A DNA stretch of 64,000 nt from Amphibacillus xylanus NBRC 15112. GTDB taxonomy: Bacteria > Bacillota > Bacilli > Bacillales > Amphibacillaceae. This document shows positions 56,943 to 64,000 of this stretch, piece after piece (position 1 is the stretch's first letter; every line of letters begins with the position of its first letter). Both the position numbers and the translations under genes were made by a program. The notes under the pieces are model-generated. The model ran no database searches, was not told where the DNA came from, and was given only the letters and a program-made list of their open reading frames with translations. The stretch lies in NCBI RefSeq assembly GCF_000307165.1, contig NC_018704.1, forward strand, positions 434,001-498,000, written 5' to 3'.

Positions 56943-58425
56943 ATGAGGAAGATAACAACACTTGATATGACAACATTTTCAGTAGTAAAACCGAAACAAA
57001 AGGTCGCTGCCTATATACGAGTGTCAACATCGAATGAGGATCAATTGATTAGTTTAGAAGCGCAAAGACGACACTACAAAACTTTAATTGAGAAGAATGA
57101 TGAATGGCAACTTATTGATATTTATAGCACGAAGGTATTACAGGAACGAAAAAAGACAGACGACCTGAACTGATTCGCTTAATATCCGACTGCGAAAAAG
57201 GAAAAATTGATTTCATTTTAACAAAATCCATTAGTCGATTTGCGAGAAACACAATTGACTGCTTGGAGTTAGTCAGAAAATTGATGGACTTGGGTGTGCA
57301 CATTTATTTTGAAAAGGAAAACATCAATACGAATTCGATGGAAAGTGAACTTATGCTTTCAATCTTAAGTAGCCTTGCGGAAAATGAGTCCGTATCTTTA
57401 TCGGAGAACAATAAGTGGTCGATTAGGCAACGATTCAAACGTGGAACGTACAAATTATCGTATCCGCCTTACGGTTACGATTATATGGATGAACAAGTTG
57501 TTATAAATGAAGAACAAGCACAAGTTGTCAAGCGAATATTCAATAGTGTACTTGAAGGAATAGGAACAGAACGAATTGCCAGGCAGCTAAACGAAGAAAG
57601 AATACCAACAAAGCGAAATGGCAATTGAACAGGTTCTACGATACGTGGAATTGTTAAGAATGAAAAATATAAGGGAGATGTGCTACTTCAAAAAACCTTT
57701 ACTGATGAGCATTTTAATCGAAAGGTAAATCAAGGTGAACTTGATCAATACTTAATTGAAAATCACCATGAAGCGATTATCACACATGCTGATTTTGAAG
57801 CGGCTAATCGGATGCTAGAATATCAAGCAAGTCAAAAGAATGTAGCGGTTGGGAGTAGAAAATATTTAAATCGTTATCCTTTCTCAGGAAAGATTGAATG
57901 TGCAGAATGTGGCGATACATTTAAAAGGAGAATTCATACTTCTACGCATAGAAAATATATTGCTTGGTGCTGTTCAACACAGATCAAAAACAGAGATGAA
58001 TGTTCGATGCTTTTCATTAATGAAGTGTTAGGAAACAAGGATAACTATTTGAAGATATTAATAGAAAATATTGAAACAGTTTTGAATGAAAATGCGGATA
58101 AACCAACAGCTGATATTGACGAAAAGTTAGAAGAACTCCAAATGGAACTGCTGAGGCTCGCAAATTCAAAAGAAGATTATGATGACGTGACAGAAGAAAT
58201 ATACCGGTTACGGGAATTGAAACAGGAAGTCATGATGAAAAATGTAGCAAGGGAAGGACTTATACGGTAGATTGTAGAAATGACAAAATTTTTAAAAGAG
58301 CAACCGCAGAAACTTGAAGTGTATGACGATTTACTTGTGAGGCGCTTGGTTGAAAAGATAGCGATTCATGAAAGACAATTAACAATTGAATTTAAGTCAG
58401 GGATTGAAATTGCAAAAGAAATATA
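56943..58425 (+). pseudogene. Large serine recombinase, one frameshift and two stops
   Basis: The N-terminal resolvase domain starts at ATG 56943: KVAAYIRVSTSNEDQLISLEAQRRHY with the nucleophile serine in RVSTS. Near 57130 the frame shifts and continues ...ELIRLISDCEKGKIDFILTKSISRFARNT, the recombinase domain (YPPYGYDYMD), a stop at 57626-57628 in place of a tryptophan, then the zinc-ribbon GKIECAECGDTF...WCCS. A TAG at 58268-58270 follows, and the coiled-coil end (LTIEFKSGIEIAKE) closes at 58425. Tn4451 TnpX-like. It is dead as it stands. Confidence 0.88.
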
Positions 58426-58442
58426 ATATGAATACTTAATGA

Positions 58443-58470
58443 GCTCATGCTGGAAAAGGCATGGGCTTTT
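58443..58470 (+). terminator. Terminator after the recombinase
   Basis: GCTCATGC (58443-58450) pairs with GCATGGGC (58459-58466) including one G-T pair, followed by TTTT. Confidence 0.7.
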
Positions 58471-58542
58471 ACTAGTGTTAAATTGACTGAAAACTTTAAT
58501 AGTATAGAATAAAAGTAAACGATACTAGGTGGGGTGATATAT

Positions 58543-59738
58543 TTGTTATCAATTTTTAGGAAAGATTTATATGATGAAGTTTGGTCTGTTGGAATGACAA
58601 AGGCAGCTAAGAAACTTGATATACCTTATCATAATCTGAAAAGGCTTGTGTTGATTATGACATACCATTGCCGACCCAATCTTACTGGAGTCAATTATAC
58701 ATGGGGAATGAAAAGCCATCGCAGCCAAAATTACCGAATGCGGAAGATAATGTAGTGATTACAATTAAAAAAGCGAAAAAGAATCAAGTTAAATTAGCTC
58801 CAAAAAAGATTGTTAAGTCCACAAAAGAAAAACAAGAATTACCACCATTAAAAACAAATCACGGCAAATTATCAGAACAAGAAAAAAGTTATTTTTCTTA
58901 TTTTAAACAAGATGAAGATAGGTTAATAGATATTTATAATAATTTAAAAATAAATAAAAATCTATCCTCAAAACCACATAAGGCGATAGTAGGGTATCGT
59001 AAAAAGGCTCAATCCTATCGAGAAGATAAATTGAGAATTAAATCGGCATCTGGAGAAATATTTCCAGAAGTTTTACCGTTTATTGATAGTTTATTTAAAG
59101 CCCTTGAAAAAGCAGATGCTAAGATTGTCCCCAAATATGATGAAACAGAAGTTATATTGAAAGATAAATATACTATTACTTTGAACTTTAAATTACCATG
59201 TAGAAAAATTAACCTATCACCAGAAGATGAAAGATATTCTACATATCGTACATTTGAATATGAAACTAAAGGAATAATAAATGTAGAAGTTGGTTATAAG
59301 TTATATTGGTATAGTTGGGGGAGAAGTGAAAAAAATATAAATCAAACAAAAAGAATGACTAGAGAAGATCTTTTAAGAAAAGTATTTGTATATATATTCT
59401 CCTTGCCTAAGATAATAGATGAAGAAGAAAAGGCTTATATAATTAGAGAAAAGCAAAGGCTAAAAGAGGAAGAAGAAAGATTAATCTTACAGGAAAAGCG
59501 AGACAATGAATACACAAAAACACAGCAACTCATAAACAATTCCTTGAATTACTTCTATTCTAAATTAGTTCAGGAATATGTTGCAGCTGAAATAGATGAA
59601 GAATCAGAGGAATACAGATGGGCGATAGAAAAGGCTAACTGGATTCGGGATTCAGAAAAACATCCTGATGAGTTGTTAACCGAACACGAAAAAGAAAAAT
59701 TGTTTAATAAGAAAGCTAACCGTACGAACTTTTGGTGA
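58543..59738 (+). pseudogene. HTH-containing hypothetical protein with a single frameshift
   Basis: The N-terminal frame (from TTG 58543) reads FRKDLYDEVWSVGMTKAAKKLDIPYHNLKR, and the second frame (open to 59738) continues DYDIPLPTQSYWSQLYMGNEKP. Together they match a family with the pattern LYxxVWxxPMTKLAKxxxIS...IPxPxxGYWAK. One base appears missing near 58650. The rest has a mid domain and a long charged coiled-coil (about 59420-59520) and ends ANRTNFW. Function unknown; probably DNA binding. Confidence 0.7.
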
Positions 59739-59765
59739 CGAGTTTATTTTTAGGGGAGAAACACT

Positions 59766-59954
59766 ATGAGTTTATTTAAAAAAATATTTAAGAAAAGTAA
59801 AGAGAATCACAGCAAATCAAATAAGGGTTTAATGAATGCTTTATCAATAATTCATTTTTTATACTTAAATAGTTTTTGTATATCATGTACACTAATATTG
59901 AAGTTTATAATTTATAATGTCTTCAATATGAAAATAAGGTACTTTTGTGAATAG
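59766..59954 (+). CDS. Small hypothetical protein, 62 aa
   Basis: ATG at 59766 has TAGGGGAGAAAC upstream. A basic, polar first half (KKIFKKSKENHSKSNKG) is followed by hydrophobic stretches. No family recognised; it may be a shortened gene. It lies 15 bases before the response regulator gene. Confidence 0.35.
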   Translation: MSLFKKIFKKSKENHSKSNKGLMNALSIIHFLYLNSFCISCTLILKFIIYNVFNMKIRYFCE

Positions 59955-59969
59955 GAAGGAGATATCCAA

Positions 59970-60653
59970 ATGAATATGAACATCTTTATTATTGAAGATG
60001 ATCCTCTTCTGTTAGAAGCTTTAAATGAGGGGTTAAGCCAATGGGCATATGAGGTAAGTTTTCCAAGTGATTTTTCTAATGTACTGGAAGACTTTGTAGC
60101 GCACAGGCCCCATCTAGTCATTATTGATATACAACTTCCTAAGTTTGATGGCTTTCACTGGTGTAGAGAGATACGTAAAGTGTCTAAAGTTCCTATTATT
60201 TTTCTTTCTTCAAGAGATCATGCCATGGATATGGTCATGGCCATGAATTTAGGAGCAGATGATTACATACAGAAGCCATTTAATATGGATGTTCTTCTGG
60301 CAAAAGTACAGGCGCTTCTTCGCCGAACCTATACCTATGAAGAAGCATCCTTCGATATAATTGAATGGAATGAAGCAATTATTGATTTAAGGAGTGGAGG
60401 AATTCGTAAGGGTGATAAAACTGTCGAACTTACGAAAAATGAATTTTTAATTCTCTCGGTGTTAGTCAAATCAAATAATAACATTATCTCCCGTCATGAA
60501 TTGATGAAAATACTCTGGGACGATGATCAATTTATTAATGATAATACCCTAACAGCTAATATCACAAGACTACGACAAAAGCTTTCTGCACTTAATTTAG
60601 AAGAAGGAATTGTGACAAAAAAGGGACAAGGGTATATGGCCATTACACTCTAG
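59970..60653 (+). CDS. BceR-like response regulator
   Basis: A 227-aa OmpR-family regulator: acidic pocket FIIEDDPLL, phospho-aspartate in LVIIDIQLPKFDGFHWC (near residue 52), Lys in IQKPFNMD, then a winged helix ending KKGQGYMAI. It resembles regulators of the BceRS group paired with BceAB peptide-antibiotic transporters. RBS GGAAGGAGATA precedes the ATG. The kinase follows 11 bases later. Confidence 0.93.
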   Translation: MNMNIFIIEDDPLLLEALNEGLSQWAYEVSFPSDFSNVLEDFVAHRPHLVIIDIQLPKFDGFHWCREIRKVSKVPIIFLSSRDHAMDMVMAMNLGADDYIQKPFNMDVLLAKVQALLRRTYTYEEASFDIIEWNEAIIDLRSGGIRKGDKTVELTKNEFLILSVLVKSNNNIISRHELMKILWDDDQFINDNTLTANITRLRQKLSALNLEEGIVTKKGQGYMAITL

Positions 60654-60664
60654 GAGGGTGCAAA

Positions 60665-61714
60665 TTGTTTATCACTTATCTTATTTATAAAAAAAGTTGG
60701 ATTGCTCTAATTATGCTGTTTCTTATACTTACTAATGTTTTAATTATATTTGATGGGGGGATTAATGTGGAGCCCTCTTCACTTATTTATTTAAATGGGT
60801 TGTTTCTAATAATTTTTGCTGTTTTTTTTATTTGGAGATACAAAAAAGAGACCTCCTATTATAAATCTCTGCTTAGACTTTTTAGAGATTTGGACGATGA
60901 TTGGTTTGAAAGTATTTCTCCTCCTCATGTCCATTTTCCAGACAGTATTGTATATACACTTTTACAAACAATCCATGAGTTTGAGCAAAACAAACGTCTC
61001 GAGGATCACTACTCTCAACAAATGGACCATAACGATCTTTCATCATGGGTTCATGAAATGAAAACTCCCCTTACAGCCATGAAGATTACCATAGATGCCC
61101 ATCCTTCCAATGAATTAGCTCAAAGACTTGATTCAAATTGGTTAAAGTTACACTTATTACTAGATAGACAGCTTTATATTTCACGATTAGATACCCTAGA
61201 AGCAGACCTATTGCCACAAAAACTAGAAGTCAACGCTCTGATAAGACAAGAGATTCGTGAGCTATCAACCTGGTGTATGGAAAAAAATATAGCCATTGAT
61301 TTACTAGGTGATAAAAGGTATACGTATACTGATAACAAGTGGTGTGGGTTTGTTATAAGACAGCTTTTAACCAATGCAATTAAGTACAGTCCAATAGATG
61401 GAAATATATTCATTAACATTGGCCTCTATGAAAATGAACTCGTTATGGTAAAAATTAAAGATGAAGGGCCTGGTATTCAAGCACATGACCTGCCGCGTAT
61501 ATTTGATAAAGGCTTTACTGGAGAACAGGGAAGAATCCAACGCTCATCTACTGGAATGGGGCTTTACCTTGCAAAGGAAGTTAGCAAGAAGTTGAATATT
61601 CAACTTGAGGTTGATTCAGTTGTTGGTGAAGGCACATCTATTTCAATGATATTTACTAGTGAGAATCCATTTGAACGTATTAGGAGATCATATAAATCAG
61701 ACATACTGAAGTAG
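60665..61714 (+). CDS. BceS-like intramembrane-sensing histidine kinase
   Basis: A 349-aa kinase with two membrane segments (about residues 9-30 and 37-58) and only a very short external loop, the hallmark of BceS-type kinases, which take their signal from the BceAB transporter. H-box SSWVHEMKTPLTAMK near residue 133; N-box QLLTNAIKYSP; G-box GMGLYLAKEVSKKLN. TTG start at 60665 after AGGAGGG. A terminator follows. Confidence 0.93.
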   Translation: MFITYLIYKKSWIALIMLFLILTNVLIIFDGGINVEPSSLIYLNGLFLIIFAVFFIWRYKKETSYYKSLLRLFRDLDDDWFESISPPHVHFPDSIVYTLLQTIHEFEQNKRLEDHYSQQMDHNDLSSWVHEMKTPLTAMKITIDAHPSNELAQRLDSNWLKLHLLLDRQLYISRLDTLEADLLPQKLEVNALIRQEIRELSTWCMEKNIAIDLLGDKRYTYTDNKWCGFVIRQLLTNAIKYSPIDGNIFINIGLYENELVMVKIKDEGPGIQAHDLPRIFDKGFTGEQGRIQRSSTGMGLYLAKEVSKKLNIQLEVDSVVGEGTSISMIFTSENPFERIRRSYKSDILK

Positions 61715-61747
61715 TTAGGTTATTGAAAACCTAACTACTATTTATTT
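61710..61747 (+). terminator. Terminator between the two-component and transporter genes
   Basis: AGTAGTTAGGTT (61710-61721) pairs perfectly with AACCTAACTACT (61728-61739), then a T-rich stretch. It covers the kinase stop codon. Confidence 0.75.
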
Positions 61748-61749
61748 TA

Positions 61750-61793
61750 TTAGGTGACAGAAATATCACATTCGCTTTCGTTTTATCACCTAA
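61750..61793. promoter_or_regulatory. Candidate regulator-binding dyads before the BceAB genes
   Basis: GTGACAGAAATATCAC (61754-61769) is an imperfect dyad (GTGA/TCAC), and an outer pair TTAGGTGA (61750-61757) and TCACCTAA (61786-61793) flanks it. Their place just upstream of the transporter genes fits induction by the BceR-like regulator. Confidence 0.45.
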
Positions 61794-61856
61794 AGCTTAC
61801 GACATAGATCCACAAACATACTACAATATACATATAACTTTATTGGAGTGGATATG

Positions 61857-62630
61857 ATGAAAAAGCAAAATACATTGCAGACCGTTTTACTAGCTGAGGA
61901 TGTACGTAAATCTTATGGCACAAAGGGAAATACTCAAGAGGTCTTAAAAGGAATAAATCTTCGTGTTATAGAAGGTGAGTTTGTTGGTGTCATGGGTCCT
62001 TCGGGTTCTGGTAAGACAACACTACTCAACACCTTAGCCACAATTGATCGTGCCACAGGAGGAAATATTTTTATAAATGATCAAGAGATTTCAAAAATGA
62101 AAGATACCCAACTATCAAATATTAGGCGAAAGCATCTAGGCTTTATTTTTCAGGATTACAATTTGCTTGATACATTAACGGTAAAAGAAAACATATTGTT
62201 ACCTGTTTCTCTAACAAAAATAAGTAAAGATGAGGCCGAAAAAGAGTTTAATGCAATTTCGGGGATGTTAGGAATCAAGCAGTTGGCCAATAAATACCCT
62301 TTCGAAATTTCAGGAGGTGAAAAGCAACGAACTTCTGCAGCGCGAGCGTTAATTCACTCACCTGCAATTGTTTTTGCTGATGAACCTACTGGAGCCCTTG
62401 ACTCAAAAGCAGCTTCTAATTTATTAGAAAAGTTATGTGAGATTAATAAAAAACGCCAAGTCACTATAGTTATGGTTACTCATGACCCGTTGGCATCGAG
62501 CTATTGTAATCGGGTAATCTTTCTAAAGGATGGAAGAGTTTTTTCTGAATTGTATCGGGGAGAGAAAACGAGAGAATACTTCTTTAAGGATATTCTCGAT
62601 ATGCAAGCTGTTCTTGGAGGGGGTAGCTAG
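61857..62630 (+). CDS. BceA-like ABC transporter ATPase
   Basis: About 257 aa of the MacB/LolD group: Walker [14 protein letters not shown] near residue 47, Q-loop [12 protein letters not shown], signature [17 protein letters not shown] and Walker [17 protein letters not shown] at 61857 is preceded by TTGGAG eight bases upstream; ATG 61854 is an alternative. It pairs with the following FtsX-like permease. Confidence 0.92.
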   Translation: MKKQNTLQTVLLAEDVRKSYGTKGNTQEVLKGINLRVIEGEFVGVMGPSGSGKTTLLNTLATIDRATGGNIFINDQEISKMKDTQLSNIRRKHLGFIFQDYNLLDTLTVKENILLPVSLTKISKDEAEKEFNAISGMLGIKQLANKYPFEISGGEKQRTSAARALIHSPAIVFADEPTGALDSKAASNLLEKLCEINKKRQVTIVMVTHDPLASSYCNRVIFLKDGRVFSELYRGEKTREYFFKDILDMQAVLGGGS

Positions 62631-62632
62631 AA

Positions 62633-64000
62633 ATGACTATAAAAAAATTAGTGACTCGCAGCATGCGAAAGAACATCAAAATGTATTATCTCTATTTTTT
62701 CTCGATGATTTTCAGTATAAGTTTGTATTTTATCTTTGCTACCCTGCAGAATGACCGAACTATTATGAATATGGCCAATGATAGTACCCTCTTCTCTACG
62801 GCCTTTCAAGTGGCTGGATTATTACTTATTTTCATTACCATTGTTTTTACGATGTACGCTACGAGCATCTTTATTAGAAGGCGTAGTCAAGAAATTGGAT
62901 TGTATCAGTTAATTGGCTTGTCTAAGGCTTGGGTAGCTCGGGTACTAATCTTGGAGCACACTATTCTTGCTTTAGGAGCTTTACTTATTGGAATGATCGT
63001 TGGAGCTTTGCTCTCGCGACTCTTTCTTTTACTGTTTATGAACCTGATAGGTCTTGAAGCTATGGTTGGTTTAACCTTATCCTGCCAAGCAGTCATCCAA
63101 ACAATTGCAGTTTTTACTTGCTTAATTGCTGTCACATCATTACAAATTATATTGACAGTTTATCGCAGAACACTAATACAATTGTTTAAAGCAAATAATC
63201 AAAATGATTACTTTGTCAAGCGTCCAACTATCCTTTCAAGCATTTTAGGGATAGCAGGATTAAGTTTAATAGGGTTTGGCTATTATGTGTCTACCTTGAT
63301 TGTAGAGCATGCAGATTTGCTGATGTTTCTTATGTTAGTAGTCCTAGCTAGTACCATACTGGGAACCTATTTAGTCTTCCATACGACAATAAGCTGGATA
63401 TTAAATGTTTTTCGAAAAAAGAAAAATGGGAATCTGGGCTTGTATAATAGCCTGTCGGTTGCCCCATTAATGCACAGAATGAAAGGTCACGCCAATTCCT
63501 TAACCTTAATCACTGTATTGTCTGCTGCAACCATTACGATGATTTCACTTTCATATTCCTTATACTATTCAACGGAAAAAGATGTGAGATTGGCTATGCC
63601 TTTTGACTTTGCAGTGGAAAATATGCAGGAGGAAGCCGCTATTATATCAAGTAGGTTAGAGGAGGAGCAAATTGGATTCGAACATTATCAACTAGAAGCC
63701 ATGCGATTTAATGGCACATGGGTAGAGCAGGATTCAAGTGTAGATAATCGCCATAGAAGGTTTATGCTTTTTTCAGCAGAGCAAATGGACCAGGCTGGAT
63801 TAGATGTTCAGATTCCCCAAGATGGTGAAGCAATCTACTATAATACACGAGCCATTATAGAGGGAATGGATACCTCATTTCCAAAAAAAGTGCAGTTTGC
63901 ATCAAAACATCAAGCAAATTCACTAACAGTCTCCAAGTTTAGGCTTGAAAATGTGATGAATTACAGATTCTATGGCGAACAATTACTTGTTTCTAATGAA
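62633..64000 (+). CDS. BceB-like ABC permease, 5' part (continues beyond window)
   Basis: ATG at 62633, two bases after the ATPase stop, with TTGGAGGGGGTAG upstream. The frame is open for 456 codons to the window end, so the gene is cut by the boundary. It begins MTIKKLVTRSMRKNIKMYY, has a membrane segment, then an FtsX-like group (TMYATSIFIRRRSQEIGLYQLIGLS), further segments, and a large external domain starting near residue 320. This is the BceB layout. With the kinase and regulator it forms a peptide-antibiotic (bacitracin-like) flux-sensing module. Confidence 0.93.
   Translation, partial: MTIKKLVTRSMRKNIKMYYLYFFSMIFSISLYFIFATLQNDRTIMNMANDSTLFSTAFQVAGLLLIFITIVFTMYATSIFIRRRSQEIGLYQLIGLSKAWVARVLILEHTILALGALLIGMIVGALLSRLFLLLFMNLIGLEAMVGLTLSCQAVIQTIAVFTCLIAVTSLQIILTVYRRTLIQLFKANNQNDYFVKRPTILSSILGIAGLSLIGFGYYVSTLIVEHADLLMFLMLVVLASTILGTYLVFHTTISWILNVFRKKKNGNLGLYNSLSVAPLMHRMKGHANSLTLITVLSAATITMISLSYSLYYSTEKDVRLAMPFDFAVENMQEEAAIISSRLEEEQIGFEHYQLEAMRFNGTWVEQDSSVDNRHRRFMLFSAEQMDQAGLDVQIPQDGEAIYYNTRAIIEGMDTSFPKKVQFASKHQANSLTVSKFRLENVMNYRFYGEQLLVSNE

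Overview
The window is low-GC Bacillota chromosome, most probably from a Bacillaceae-type Bacillales species. The gene order yebG-purEKBCSQLFMNHD ... yerB-yerC ... pcrB-pcrA-ligA-camS ... gatCAB-dgkB-rlmCD matches the Bacillus subtilis chromosome between pbuG and yefA (rlmCD), and the AT-rich sequence, strong Shine-Dalgarno sites and T-box-free, riboswitch-controlled purine operon fit that group. The species cannot be named from the sequence.

Positions 1-17200: the tail of an NCS2 purine permease, yebG, a long regulated leader (PurR-box candidates, a near-consensus promoter, a guanine-class purine riboswitch and a terminator) and the twelve-gene purine operon, with most genes overlapping or nearly touching. 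Most enzymes keep their catalytic residues. The exception is PurQ, the glutaminase subunit of FGAM synthase: Gly84 stands where the nucleophilic cysteine should be, although the His-Glu pair of the triad remains. A dead ABC-ATPase fragment and an ABC exporter pair (ATPase, permease) follow.

Positions 17200-36620: glmS with a clear glmS ribozyme leader, directly downstream of an unusually long (632 aa) glutamine synthetase family gene on the same strand. Then come yerB, yerC and a Gfo/Idh/MocA oxidoreductase, about 500 bp of ten tandem 51-52 bp units with internal dyads, pcrB-pcrA-ligA-camS, gatCAB, dgkB and rlmCD.

Positions 36620-64000: an accessory island downstream of rlmCD. Two degenerate copies of the rlmCD 3' end (about 40.5 and 45.7 kb) suggest successive integrations at that site by elements of the large-serine-recombinase type; two decayed serine recombinases are present. 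Cargo includes an XRE/membrane-protein pair, a Vat-type streptogramin A acetyltransferase, a SAM methyltransferase, an arsR-arsD-acr3-arsC operon, a response regulator/ABC transporter/histidine kinase module, a phage-type amidase, a GNAT protein and, at the right edge, a BceRSAB-like peptide-antibiotic resistance module running out of the window. Insertion sequences of the IS3, IS21, ISLre2, IS256 and TnpB (IS200/IS605) types are present; the IS21 element sits inside the ISLre2 transposase gene. Several island genes carry single frameshifts or stops, whereas the core genes are intact.
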